The position numbers were made by a program, and so were the translations under genes. A DNA stretch of 19,474 bases from an uncultured Gemmatimonadota bacterium (GTDB lineage Bacteria > Gemmatimonadota > Gemmatimonadetes > Gemmatimonadales > Gemmatimonadaceae). The stretch is from the NCBI GenBank assembly GCA_946479895.1, contig CAMLHT010000039.1, forward strand, positions 1-19,474, in the 5' to 3' direction. Position 1 is the first letter of the stretch; each line of letters begins with the position of its first letter. The notes under the pieces were generated by a model. It saw only the letters and a program-made list of their open reading frames with translations, had not been told where the DNA came from and ran no database searches. Shown here piece after piece: positions 7,184-16,370 of this stretch.

Positions 7184-10042
7184 TCACCGCGTCCAGTCCC
7201 CGAACTGGGTGGTGAGGTACGCCTGCCAGCGGTTCGTGCTGATCGTCTCCGGTCGGTTGCGCCATCGCCCAAGGCCGAGCGACACCCGCGCCGCCGGGGT
7301 TCCCAGCACCGCGACCTGGCCGATGGACGCCGTCCACTCGATGCCATCGACGTGCTCGAAAGGCAGCGCCGAGAGTGTCGATCCCGCTCGGCCCGCCCAG
7401 GTGTAGAGCTGTATCCCGGCCACGGGGATGGCGGCGCGGTATGCCTCGACGTTCTTGCCGACGAACAGCGGCGGCAGCGCCGGCATGCTGATGAAATGGG
7501 TGAGGACGCCGGGCGGCATCAGCGTCGGCGGATGGCCGCCGATGACGAACTGCTCGGGCGCGAGATCGGAGAGTGACGCACCGATCGTCGCCGACGCGGA
7601 GAAGGGGATCTCCGTGCTCGCGACGCCGGCGTTCAGGAGCACGTGCCCGATGGGCGACGGGCCATGACGGCCGTACGCCGTCGTCACACCCATGCTTGCC
7701 GACGTGCGGCGGCCGTCGTGATATCGTGTGAGGCCACCGGCCACCTCGGCGAAACCCAGAGTGCGGGTCGCGGTATCGGCCTGGGCCGGAGTGATGAAGC
7801 GACTGCGCGCCACGCTGGCCCCGAGCGTCGCGCGCAGCGAGGCCTGCTCCCGGCGCCACGCCAGCTCGGAAAGGACGGCGCCGCCGGCGAGGTTGCGTGA
7901 GAACGGGCGATCCTGTCCGACCGCAAACAGGGCGAGCGCCGAGCGCAGGACGCCGCGGCTGGTCAGCATGGCGCTCGTTCCTTCCCAGGGTTTGCTGGTG
8001 GCGCTCGCCGCGACCGACTTCGCGCCCAGCACGAGAAGCTCGAGCTTCCCCACGGGGTCGGTATTCGCGAGCCCCAGCGTCACGCTCGCGCCGCCGTTCG
8101 CGAGCGAGCCGCCCGGGAACCACGTCCACTTGCGACGGCCGGAGTACTTCGTGCTCGCGCCGAGCTCGTGAACGGGCAACGGCGGAATCGGCTCGCGAGG
8201 AGCGAGCGTGGCGACTACGGAAGCCGACCCCGCGAAAGGGACCGAGCGAACGTCCCATCCACGTGCATGCATGGCGAGGAACCAGACGGACTTGTCGGCC
8301 GGGTTGTACTCCGGCGCGACGGCCGCGCCGGTCACGCGCGCGAGCGGCGCGACCGTTCCGTCCGCGGAGATGCGTGCGATCGTCGGCGTGATGACGTCGC
8401 CCGCGCGCATGCTCCAGGTGGCGACGATGGTCGAATCGTCGGCGAACGCGGCATCGAAGAAGTCCTCGCCCGGCGGCGTGAGGAAGCGAATCGCGCCATC
8501 CGCCACGCTGACGGTCGCGATCCGCCAGAATCCACCATCGTGCGCCGCGACGAGGATCGTCCCGCCGTCGGCGCTGAAGCGCGGCCGGAAGTACGACCGG
8601 GTGTCGTTGCCGATCGCGAGATCACGTGTGACGCCGGACCGGGCATCGGCGATCACGAGATCGCAGCGGCCGGCGCTGCACCGCGTGGCGGCGATCGACG
8701 TCCCGTCAGGCGAGGGGTCTCCCTGGCGCAGGTTCGCGCCGCTCGTCAGCCGGGTGACGTGACGACGCTGGGGATCCCAGGCGTAGAGGTCCGGCTTGAA
8801 CGCGCCGTTGCCGACGGCGGTGTTGCGCCAGACGAGCACGCGGCCGTCGCGGAAGAACCGCGGATCGCGGTACGACTGATTTCCCACGGCATGCAGCGTC
8901 GCGAGCGCCCGGCGAGGGGGAGGGAAGGGTCGATAGGCCGGGACGTCGAGAGAGTCCCGCTGCCTGAGGCGCTGCGCGGCGCGAGCAGCGGCCGTGTCGG
9001 GCTCGGCGACCGTGCTCCAGATGACGACGCGTCCCGGCCTGGTCGCCGAGGCGAGCATGAGCGCGACGCGTCCCCCATCGCGCGAGATCGCGGGATCGCC
9101 GGTCTCACGCGCCAGGTGCTGGATGGTGCGACCGGTATCGGCCTGTGACTGTCGCGTGGCGGTTTCGGCCGCCTTGGCCCGCGCGGTCAGCTCGGCGGTG
9201 AACCGGCCGTAGAGCACGTCGGGCGCCTCGCCGTAGACGCCGGCGAAGGCTTCGACGAATCCGCGGTCCGTCCTCGCCGACATCCGGCGCCACAGATCCA
9301 CGAGGCTCCCCTCGCCCCGCCGCGCGACGAGCCACTCGATGAAGGACGACCCGGCCAGGTACGCGAATTCCCCGCCGTACATCCCGCCCATATGGTCGAG
9401 CTGGGAATACGTCGGGAGCGTCCCTTCGATCGCCCATTGCCGGAGGATCGCGGGGCGCCACACGCCGTTGGGCCGGCCGGACTTCGTGACGACGCCTTCT
9501 ATATAGGTGGCGTAGCCTTCGATCAGCCAGCGTGGGGCCTTGCGGCTGATCGGCCCGAGCTCGACGGGCGCGAGCTTCCAGAGAAAGTCCTGCCAGCGGT
9601 TGCGGGTGGGGCGGAGCAGGTGGGCGAGGTGCGCGAACTCGTGGGTGGCGAGCATGTCGGCCCATGACACGAACGTCCCGACGTCTTCGCGCGGACTCGG
9701 TGGTGACGCCCAGAGCACAAGGGCGGGTTTATCAATGAAGGGCCACGCCGATCCGTTCGGGATGCCGAAGGGATCATCGATGACCACGGGAATCTTCTGG
9801 TCGGGAGTGAACCCGACCAGACGCGAGACGGTCGTATCCACACCTTCCAGCTTCCCGCCGACGAGGCGCGCCCAGGCCTCCAGCTCGGCCGGAAAATGGA
9901 GGGAGAACCGGCTCGTCTCCACGGTCCGCCAGGGCAGCCAGGTGCGGGTCTGGTACTGTGCCGCGGCCGGCTGGTGAACCACGGCCGTCAAGGCGACGCA
10001 GAAGGCAAGTCGAAACCGCGTTGGCATCATGGATCTTATCAT
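7184..10042 (-). CDS. Secreted zinc-metallopeptidase with TolB-like propeller and predicted outer-membrane barrel
   Basis: This protein has about 952 residues. A signal peptide (about 1-28, ending PAAA) is followed by a gluzincin-type peptidase domain: ATHEFAHLAHL gives zinc ligands H134 and H138 with E135 as base, and WLIEGYATY gives E175 as the probable third ligand. Residues about 310-620 show repeated propeller blades with PD40/TolB-like cores such as DPAISRDGGRVAL, GDPSPDGTSI and FRPRFSADGGTILVAAHDGG. From about residue 630 the chain alternates like a beta-barrel (STKYSGRRKWTWFPGG onward) and ends in a short amphipathic strand, suggesting outer-membrane anchoring. The start is uncertain: ATGs lie at 10042, 10030 and 10027, and an AAGGAGG sequence sits 16 bases before the first, unusually far. 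The ORF stays open to 11071, but that part is antisense to other genes. The substrate is unknown; similar peptidase-propeller proteins are usually annotated only as hypothetical. Confidence 0.8.
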   Translation of the reverse strand: MIRSMMPTRFRLAFCVALTAVVHQPAAAQYQTRTWLPWRTVETSRFSLHFPAELEAWARLVGGKLEGVDTTVSRLVGFTPDQKIPVVIDDPFGIPNGSAWPFIDKPALVLWASPPSPREDVGTFVSWADMLATHEFAHLAHLLRPTRNRWQDFLWKLAPVELGPISRKAPRWLIEGYATYIEGVVTKSGRPNGVWRPAILRQWAIEGTLPTYSQLDHMGGMYGGEFAYLAGSSFIEWLVARRGEGSLVDLWRRMSARTDRGFVEAFAGVYGEAPDVLYGRFTAELTARAKAAETATRQSQADTGRTIQHLARETGDPAISRDGGRVALMLASATRPGRVVIWSTVAEPDTAAARAAQRLRQRDSLDVPAYRPFPPPRRALATLHAVGNQSYRDPRFFRDGRVLVWRNTAVGNGAFKPDLYAWDPQRRHVTRLTSGANLRQGDPSPDGTSIAATRCSAGRCDLVIADARSGVTRDLAIGNDTRSYFRPRFSADGGTILVAAHDGGFWRIATVSVADGAIRFLTPPGEDFFDAAFADDSTIVATWSMRAGDVITPTIARISADGTVAPLARVTGAAVAPEYNPADKSVWFLAMHARGWDVRSVPFAGSASVVATLAPREPIPPLPVHELGASTKYSGRRKWTWFPGGSLANGGASVTLGLANTDPVGKLELLVLGAKSVAASATSKPWEGTSAMLTSRGVLRSALALFAVGQDRPFSRNLAGGAVLSELAWRREQASLRATLGASVARSRFITPAQADTATRTLGFAEVAGGLTRYHDGRRTSASMGVTTAYGRHGPSPIGHVLLNAGVASTEIPFSASATIGASLSDLAPEQFVIGGHPPTLMPPGVLTHFISMPALPPLFVGKNVEAYRAAIPVAGIQLYTWAGRAGSTLSALPFEHVDGIEWTASIGQVAVLGTPAARVSLGLGRWRNRPETISTNRWQAYLTTQFGDWTR

Positions 10043-10144
10043 CGAACCCGGCTCGATTCCTCCTTGCCAACGCCGCCGTATGCGGTAGCATTTAGCACGG
10101 CGGGACAACTCGTGATCCTGCAACGGTCTACGCGGGAGTGTGTA

Positions 10145-10771
10145 TTGGCGCGTGACAGCGTTTTTCTGACCCACCTCGCCGGTCGCGGCATCGCTGTCGC
10201 GGCGTTTGCCGCGCTGGGTGCCTGCGCCTATCCCGTTGTTCCGACCGTCGTCTCTGCGCGAATCGCGCCGACTGATTCCGTCGCGGGTGCAGTCGCGCCG
10301 GTTGCGGTCGTCGAGGTTCGCACGCACAACATCTCGCCGGTCCTCACCGTCGTCGCCTGGGACTCGGACGAAACGGGCTATGGCCTTCAGGCCGTATTGC
10401 CCCGGAACGGAGAACCGCTCCCCGCCGGATCGCGGCTGACCGATCACAGGCTGTACCTCGCCGCGGATCTTTTCGTCGAGGCGGGCGGTCCTCGCCGCGC
10501 CGTGCTGGGATCCCGCGAGCTGCTGGTCGGCGGCCTGCGGGGAGAGCAGAAGCCCTGCGACGGCGGCAACTGCCTTCCGGCAAGAACGTATGGCGTCCTG
10601 ATCCCGGATGCCGTCCTGCGCGAGCAGCGGGATTCGGTCGTGGTCCGACTGTACACGCGCACCGACCGCGAATTCGAAGTCGTGCTTCGCGGCCAGCTGG
10701 TCCAGGGATACCTCCGCACGATCGACTCGGTGGCGACGTCGCTCCAGTCGAAGGCTACCCGAACGAAATAA
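10145..10771 (+). CDS. Unknown lipoprotein
   Basis: This 208-residue protein has no family I recognise. The N-terminus is a lipoprotein signal peptide: a hydrophobic stretch ends in LGAC, giving lipidation at C27. The mature part begins AYPVVPTVVSARIAPTDSV and looks all-beta, with several short alternating strands. It contains one close cysteine pair, CDGGNC, and ends in a charged helix-like segment. The start I chose is TTG with GGGAG 6 bases upstream; a GTG at 10112 is in frame but has a weaker site and a longer n-region. It diverges from the metallopeptidase-barrel gene (102 bases apart) and precedes susC by 118 bases on the same strand, so it may be co-expressed with either. Confidence 0.7.
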   Translation: MARDSVFLTHLAGRGIAVAAFAALGACAYPVVPTVVSARIAPTDSVAGAVAPVAVVEVRTHNISPVLTVVAWDSDETGYGLQAVLPRNGEPLPAGSRLTDHRLYLAADLFVEAGGPRRAVLGSRELLVGGLRGEQKPCDGGNCLPARTYGVLIPDAVLREQRDSVVVRLYTRTDREFEVVLRGQLVQGYLRTIDSVATSLQSKATRTK

Positions 10772-10889
10772 GAGATCGTTCCTCTTCCTCCCCCCCCGAC
10801 GCTGTAGCAAGTCGATCGTGCGCGCGTGAGTCAGCGCCGTGCGCAACCCGCAGAATGATTTGCCGTTCCACCACAACCCGGTATACCAC

Positions 10890-13800
10890 ATGATGAAGAA
10901 ACGGGCACTGTTGTTGGCCTTCGCAGGCGCTGTATTCGCAAGCTCACCCGTGGTCGCCCAGCAACGGACGGTGTCCGGGCAGGTGACCAGCGAGCAGGGA
11001 GTCCCATTGTCCGGCGTTGCCGTATCGGTGCGCGGGACCGGCAACGTCACGGCGACCAGCCGTGAGGGCAACTATTCCATCACCGCCGCGCCGGGCCAGG
11101 TGCTCCAGTTCCGGTCGATCGGCATGGCGCCCGAGGATCGCACGGTCGGCTCCAGCAGCGTCATCAACGTGATGATGAAGCGCGTGGCGACCAGCCTCGA
11201 CGCCGTCGTCGTGACGGCGCTCGGCCAGACCTCGGAGCAGCGCGCCCTCGGCACGGCGACCCAGAGCGTCAGCGGCGAGGACATCGCCCAGTCGCAGCGC
11301 GAGAACTTCGTGAACGCGCTCCAGGGCCGCGTGGCCGGCGTCGAGGTCACGAGCTCGTCGGGCGTGCCCGGCGCGTCGACCTCGATCACCATCCGCGGCG
11401 TCAGCTCGATCTCGAGCAGCAACCAGCCGCTGATGGTCATCGACGGCCTGCCGATGGACAACAAGACGCTGAACACGGGCGTCCTGGCGTCGGATGCCCC
11501 GGGGTCGCAGACGGCCTTCAACAACCGCGGCGTGGACTTCACCAACCGCGCGTCGGACCTCAACCCGGAAGACATCGAGTCGCTGGTGGTGCTCAAGGGC
11601 CCGGAAGCGTCCGCGCTCTACGGCATCGACGCGGCCAACGGCGCCATCGTCATCACCACCAAGCGTGGCCGGGCCGGCATGGGCGGGCTGGAATACAGCA
11701 CGAGCTACAAGATGGAAGCGACGGGTGCGCGCCCGGAGCTCCAGCAGAAGTACGGCCCGACGACGATCGCCGGAAGCACGCTCGGCTCGTTCTCGTACTT
11801 CGGTCAGCCGTATGCGCCGGGCACGGTGTTCTATGACAACGTCGACGGATTCTTCCGGACGGCGGCGACGGCGCGCCATAACCTGACGTTCAGCGGCGGC
11901 GCGCAGGACAACCGCGTGACCTACCGCGTGGGCGCGGGCATGGTCGGCCAGGAGGGCGTGGTCCCGGGCTCGGCCTACAACCGGATCAACCTGACGGGCT
12001 CCTCGACGGCGCAGGTCAAGAGCTGGCTGGCCGCGGATCTCTCGATGGCGTACAGCTACGAGACCAACGACCAGACGTTCAAGGGCGACGGCGGTCCGCT
12101 CATCGGCCTGCTCATCTGGCCGCAGACGGACAACGCGAAGGACTACCTGACGCCGGCCGGCACCCGCCGCCGCATCACCAACCTCTCGCAGGCCGGTGAA
12201 GTCGACAACCCGTACTTCAACGTCGACAAGAACAAGATCAACTCGAAGAACAACCGCCTGATCTCGAACCTCGGCGTCACGGTCACCCCGTTCTCCTGGG
12301 GCAACATCAAGACCATCATCGGGTCCGACGGCTACACCAACGAGAACCTGCTGCTGCGGCACCCGGAGGGTGCTGCGGGCAACACGTACAATGGCGTGCT
12401 CGACGAGGCCAACGACATCGTCCGCAACCTGAGCGAGCAGACGCTGTTCAGCGTCAACAGCCAGGCGCTGACCAGCAAGATCTCGGTGCGCGGCTTCCTC
12501 GGGCAGAGCGTGTCGGACAACAAGTCCACCACGGCGGCGCTCAAGGGCCAGGATTTCCTCGACCCGAACTTCGTGTCGATCAACAACACGAACCTGCGGA
12601 CCAACCGGACGACGATCTCGCAGCGCCGTCTTGTCAGCGCCTTCGGCAGCATGACGGTGGACTACAACCGGTATCTCTACGTGACGGTCACGGGGCGTAA
12701 CGACTGGACGTCGACGATCCCGCAGGAGCGCAATTCATTCTTCTACCCCTCGATTTCCACGAGCTTCATCTTCAGCGAGGCCATGCCGGCGATCGGGAAG
12801 TTCATGACCGGCAAGCTGCGCGCGGCGTACGCCGAGGTGGGCAAGGATGCCCGTCCGTACGCGTTCCGTCCGTCGCTGGAGTTCAAGACGACCTCGAACG
12901 GCGGTTACGGCTACGGATTCTGGGGTCCGAACCTCGAGCTGAAGCCGGAGTTCGCGCGGTCCTACGAGCTGGGCACGGAGCTGAGCTTCCTCAACGACCG
13001 GCTCGGCCTGGATGCGACGGTCTACCGCAAGCAGACGAAGGACCAGATCGTCAACGACATCCGCGGCAGCTACGCCACCGGGTTCATCCTGTTCAACCTG
13101 AACGGCGCGGTGACGCGGAACCAGGGCCTCGAGGTCCTGCTGCGCGGCACGCCGGTGCTCCACCGGGACTTCTCGTGGGACGCGATGGCGAACTTCGAGT
13201 CGGCGCGCGGCAAGGTGCTGGCGCTGCCGAACGCGCTGCCGGAGTCGTACGTGTCGGATACGTGGCTGTTCGGCAACGTCCGCAACGGAACGGCGCCGGG
13301 CCTTTCGACGCGCTCGCTGACGGGACTCTTCTACCTGCGCAACAACAAGGGCGACATCCTCATCGACCCCACGACGGGCCTGCCGCTCCGCTCGTCGACG
13401 TTCATCGACGGGGGCTATGACCGGCAGCCAGACTACACGGTCGGCATCACGAACAACGTTCGCTACAAGTCCTTCTCGCTGAGCGCCCTGGTGGACGTTC
13501 GCCGCGGCGGGGACGTGTTCAACGCGACCGAGCAGTACCTGACGGCGCGGGGCCTCAGCACCCGGACGCTCGATCGCGAGCAGCCGCGGGTCGTGAAGGG
13601 CGTGCTGCGTGACGGCAAGGAGAACACGGACAACCCGACGGTCAACAACATCGTCGTGATCCCGGCGGTGCAGACGCAGTTCTACACGTCGATCAGCGAG
13701 GAGCTGTTCATCGAGAAGGACATCAACTGGCTGCGCCTCCGCGACGTGACGCTGCGCTACACCCTGCCGTACCGGGTGCAGTCGAAGCTCGGCGCCCAGG

Positions 13801-13976
13801 ACGCCAGCGTGTTCGTCACCGGCACCGACCTGTTCCTCTTCACGAACTACTCCGGACTCGACCCGATTGTGAACGGCAACACCGCCGCCGTCGGCGGCTC
13901 GGGCGGCGCCGGCATCGATTACGGCAACTTCCCGATCCCGCGCGGCCTGAACATCGGATTCAAGGCGCGGTTCTGA
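10890..13976 (+). CDS. SusC/RagA-family TonB-linked outer-membrane transporter
   Basis: This 1028-residue TonB-dependent transporter imports a large substrate together with its SusD partner. A signal peptide (about 1-24, ending VVAQ) leads into a carboxypeptidase-D-like regulatory domain (RTVSGQVTSEQGVPLSGVAV onward, about 25-100). VVVTALG acts as a TonB-box-like segment. The plug has SITIRGVSSI, PLMVIDGLPMDN and the SusC hallmark NPEDIESLVVLKGPEASALY followed by GIDAANGAIVITTKRG. The barrel ends in LNIGFKARF with C-terminal Phe. The ORF is open to a GTG at 10839, but ATG-ATG at 10890 gives a standard signal peptide; neither has a good Shine-Dalgarno sequence. It is first of a susC-susD-DUF4397 operon. 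An eight-C run (10790-10797) lies upstream, outside the gene. The substrate may be glycan or peptide; no carbohydrate enzyme is adjacent. Confidence 0.93.
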   Translation: MMKKRALLLAFAGAVFASSPVVAQQRTVSGQVTSEQGVPLSGVAVSVRGTGNVTATSREGNYSITAAPGQVLQFRSIGMAPEDRTVGSSSVINVMMKRVATSLDAVVVTALGQTSEQRALGTATQSVSGEDIAQSQRENFVNALQGRVAGVEVTSSSGVPGASTSITIRGVSSISSSNQPLMVIDGLPMDNKTLNTGVLASDAPGSQTAFNNRGVDFTNRASDLNPEDIESLVVLKGPEASALYGIDAANGAIVITTKRGRAGMGGLEYSTSYKMEATGARPELQQKYGPTTIAGSTLGSFSYFGQPYAPGTVFYDNVDGFFRTAATARHNLTFSGGAQDNRVTYRVGAGMVGQEGVVPGSAYNRINLTGSSTAQVKSWLAADLSMAYSYETNDQTFKGDGGPLIGLLIWPQTDNAKDYLTPAGTRRRITNLSQAGEVDNPYFNVDKNKINSKNNRLISNLGVTVTPFSWGNIKTIIGSDGYTNENLLLRHPEGAAGNTYNGVLDEANDIVRNLSEQTLFSVNSQALTSKISVRGFLGQSVSDNKSTTAALKGQDFLDPNFVSINNTNLRTNRTTISQRRLVSAFGSMTVDYNRYLYVTVTGRNDWTSTIPQERNSFFYPSISTSFIFSEAMPAIGKFMTGKLRAAYAEVGKDARPYAFRPSLEFKTTSNGGYGYGFWGPNLELKPEFARSYELGTELSFLNDRLGLDATVYRKQTKDQIVNDIRGSYATGFILFNLNGAVTRNQGLEVLLRGTPVLHRDFSWDAMANFESARGKVLALPNALPESYVSDTWLFGNVRNGTAPGLSTRSLTGLFYLRNNKGDILIDPTTGLPLRSSTFIDGGYDRQPDYTVGITNNVRYKSFSLSALVDVRRGGDVFNATEQYLTARGLSTRTLDREQPRVVKGVLRDGKENTDNPTVNNIVVIPAVQTQFYTSISEELFIEKDINWLRLRDVTLRYTLPYRVQSKLGAQDASVFVTGTDLFLFTNYSGLDPIVNGNTAAVGGSGGAGIDYGNFPIPRGLNIGFKARF

Positions 13977-14010
13977 GATGCCGACCCCTACTTCATCCAC
14001 AGTCACGCAG

Positions 14011-15585
14011 ATGAAACGACTCCTCGGAACCACGCTCCTTGCCTCGCTCGGCCTGATGGCGAGCTGCAAGAGCTTCCTCGACGTCAACGAGAACCCCAAC
14101 GCGCCCCAGGTGGTGACGGCGAACCTGTACCTCCCGCCGATGATCCACTGGATGGTCACGTCCCCGCAGTTCGACGGGCGTTTCGTCGGCCGCTATACCC
14201 AGGAGTGGACGCTCCCGACCACCAGCCTCACCACCTGGGACCGGATGGGCTATGACCCGTCCAGCGACAACGGCGCGCAGCAGTGGCGCGACGTGTACTG
14301 GACCTTCGGTCAGAACCTGGTGGACATGAACCAGAAGGCGACGGCCGAGGAGCGCTGGGACCTCCTGGGCGTCGGCCTCGTGCTCAAGGCCTGGGGCTGG
14401 CAGGCGCTGACCGACCTGCATGGCGAGATCATCGTCAAGGAGGCGATCGACCAGTCGAAGTTCAGCTTCAACTACGATACGCAGCAGTACGCCTACGAAG
14501 AGGTCCGCCGGCTGCTCGACAGCGCGATCGTCCTGCTCAACCGCACCGACGGCGCGGTCGACGCCGGCTATCTCGCAAGGGGCGACAAGGTGTACGGCGG
14601 CGACCGGATCAAGTGGCTCAAGTACGCGCACGGGCTCAAGGCGCTCAACCTGAATCACTACTCCAACAAGAGCACCTACTCGCCGGCGCAGGTCATCGCC
14701 GAAGTCGATGCCTCGTTCACGAGCAACGCCGACGACTTCCTGCTCACGTACCCGAACACTCAGAACGACGACATGAACTTCTGGGGCCGGACACGCAACA
14801 ACATCACGAGCTACCGCCAGACGCGCTTCGTGCTCGGGCTGATGGATGGCACGCAGTTCGGAGTAGTGGATCCGCGCATGAGCCGAATGCTCTCGCCGTC
14901 CCCGGACGGCCAGTATCGCGGGCTCGATCCGAACGTCGTGGGCTTCGGAGCGCTTCCCGCCAACCAGCAGCCCAACAACTTCTTCGGGTATCCCGGCACC
15001 GGTGGCCTTCAGCCAGGATCGGGGGAGCCGCTTCCCGCCCGCTATCTCTTCGATAACCGCGCGAAGATGCCGGCGATGACATATTCGCAACTCCAGTTCG
15101 TGAAGGCCGAGGCGGCCTTCCGGGCGGGTGACCTGGTGACGGCGCTGGCGGCGTACCGCAACGGCATCTCGAGCCACATCGACTTCGTGAACGCCCGCAA
15201 CCAGGACAACAACCAGACCCCGACGCAGATCACCGCGGCGGAAAAGGCGGCGTTCATGGCATCGGCGGTCGCGAATCCGGCGCCGCTCACGCTGTCGCAC
15301 ATCATGACCCAGAAGTACATCGCCCAGTGGGCCTGGGGTCACAACGAGCTGTGGATGGACATGCGGCGCTTCCACTATACGGACATCGATCCGCTGCGCG
15401 GCACTCAGGTGTATCCGGGCTTCGCGCCGCCGACGAACCTGTACCCGGACAACGCAGGCAAGGTCGTGTACCGGATCCGCCCGCGCTACAACTCCGAGTA
15501 CGTCTGGAACCGTCCGGGCCTCGACGCCATCGGCGGCCTCGCCCTGGATTATCACACGGCGCCGATGTGGATCATTCAACCATGA
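14011..15585 (+). CDS. SusD/RagB-family nutrient-binding outer-membrane lipoprotein
   Basis: This 524-residue lipoprotein forms the lid of the SusC barrel and binds the substrate at the cell surface. The signal peptide ends in LMASC with lipidation on the cysteine, followed by KSFLDVNENPNAPQVV, the typical start of the SusD-like_2 (RagB) group. Near the C-terminus, YSQLQFVKAEAAFRAGD and MTQKYIAQWAWGHNELWMDM with RRF are the conserved TPR-region motifs. I chose ATG at 14011, which gives a Lys-Arg signal peptide. An ATG at 13978, one base after the susC stop, would add 11 residues. Neither has a clear ribosome binding site, so translation may be coupled to susC. Its stop codon overlaps an in-frame ATG of the next gene. 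Confidence 0.93.
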   Translation: MKRLLGTTLLASLGLMASCKSFLDVNENPNAPQVVTANLYLPPMIHWMVTSPQFDGRFVGRYTQEWTLPTTSLTTWDRMGYDPSSDNGAQQWRDVYWTFGQNLVDMNQKATAEERWDLLGVGLVLKAWGWQALTDLHGEIIVKEAIDQSKFSFNYDTQQYAYEEVRRLLDSAIVLLNRTDGAVDAGYLARGDKVYGGDRIKWLKYAHGLKALNLNHYSNKSTYSPAQVIAEVDASFTSNADDFLLTYPNTQNDDMNFWGRTRNNITSYRQTRFVLGLMDGTQFGVVDPRMSRMLSPSPDGQYRGLDPNVVGFGALPANQQPNNFFGYPGTGGLQPGSGEPLPARYLFDNRAKMPAMTYSQLQFVKAEAAFRAGDLVTALAAYRNGISSHIDFVNARNQDNNQTPTQITAAEKAAFMASAVANPAPLTLSHIMTQKYIAQWAWGHNELWMDMRRFHYTDIDPLRGTQVYPGFAPPTNLYPDNAGKVVYRIRPRYNSEYVWNRPGLDAIGGLALDYHTAPMWIIQP

Positions 15586-15593
15586 CGGAGATC

Positions 15594-16358
15594 ATGAGAA
15601 AATTCGGATCAATCGCCGCGCTGCTCTGCGCGGTCGCGGTGACGTCCTGCGACAAGACGGCCGTCCAGGACATCACGGGACCGCTGCCGACCGCGCGGGT
15701 GAAGTTCTTCAACTTCGGTCCCGGCACGCCGGGCGTGAACTTCTACGCCAACGACACGAAGATGACCGCCATCAGCTCGACGACGGGAACGGAGTCGACC
15801 AATGGCGTCGCCTACGGCAACGCGGGCAACGGCGCGTTCTACTCGGCCATCGCGCCGGGGGCCTACACGCTGACCGGCCGGATCGCGGCGACCACGGACA
15901 AGGATCTCGTCGTCGCCAGCGCGCCGGCGACGATCGCGGACGGCAAGGCCTACTCGTTCTACATCAGCGGGCCGTACAACACCACGACCAAGACCGCCGA
16001 AGCCTTCGTCGTCGAGGATGATTACCCGGCGGCGATCGACTACTCGGTGGCGATGGTGCGGTTCGTCAACGCCAGCGCGAACTCGAGCCCGATGACGCTC
16101 TACGGCACGAACACGGCGACCACGCCGGCGTCGCCTGAAGTCGCGATCGGTGGCCCGGTGGCGTACAAGAGCGCCGGCGCCTTCACCGCGATTCCGGGTG
16201 GCGTCTACAACCTGGCCACGCGCGTTGCCGGCTCGTCGAGCAACGTGCTCACCCGGACCGGCGTGTCGTTCTCGAATGGTCGGGTCTACACGATCACGTT
16301 CCGCGGCACGGTCGGCACGTCGTCGACGCTGTTGCTGGACAACACGATCAACCGATAG
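15594..16358 (+). CDS. DUF4397-domain lipoprotein
   Basis: This 254-residue lipoprotein has a short signal peptide ending in VTSC, followed by two beta-rich repeats of DUF4397 type. The first begins ARVKFFNFGPGTPGVNFYAN and the second ARMV-like at VAMVRFVNASANSSPMTLYG. Each has the familiar course of surface-protein repeats with a later GAYTLTGR- or GGVYNLATR-type strand. The function of the domain is unknown; it is common in secreted proteins and here probably sits on the cell surface next to the SusCD complex. I chose ATG at 15594, with GGAG just upstream and a clean Arg-Lys n-region. An ATG at 15582 overlaps the susD stop (ATGA) and would add four residues, a normal arrangement for coupled translation. 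Confidence 0.82.
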   Translation: MRKFGSIAALLCAVAVTSCDKTAVQDITGPLPTARVKFFNFGPGTPGVNFYANDTKMTAISSTTGTESTNGVAYGNAGNGAFYSAIAPGAYTLTGRIAATTDKDLVVASAPATIADGKAYSFYISGPYNTTTKTAEAFVVEDDYPAAIDYSVAMVRFVNASANSSPMTLYGTNTATTPASPEVAIGGPVAYKSAGAFTAIPGGVYNLATRVAGSSSNVLTRTGVSFSNGRVYTITFRGTVGTSSTLLLDNTINR

Positions 16359-16370
16359 GATCGACGCCGG

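Noticed and set aside
10790..10797. Run of eight C residues upstream of susC as a possible phase-variation switch
   Set aside because: It lies in the intergenic region about 90 bases before the start, not inside a reading frame. Without variation data a switch cannot be claimed.
10043..11071. The minus-strand frame of the metallopeptidase stays open for more than 1 kb upstream, suggesting a 1295-residue protein
   Set aside because: This part is antisense to the lipoprotein and the start of susC, has arginine-rich low-complexity composition, and lacks the signal peptide that begins at 10042.
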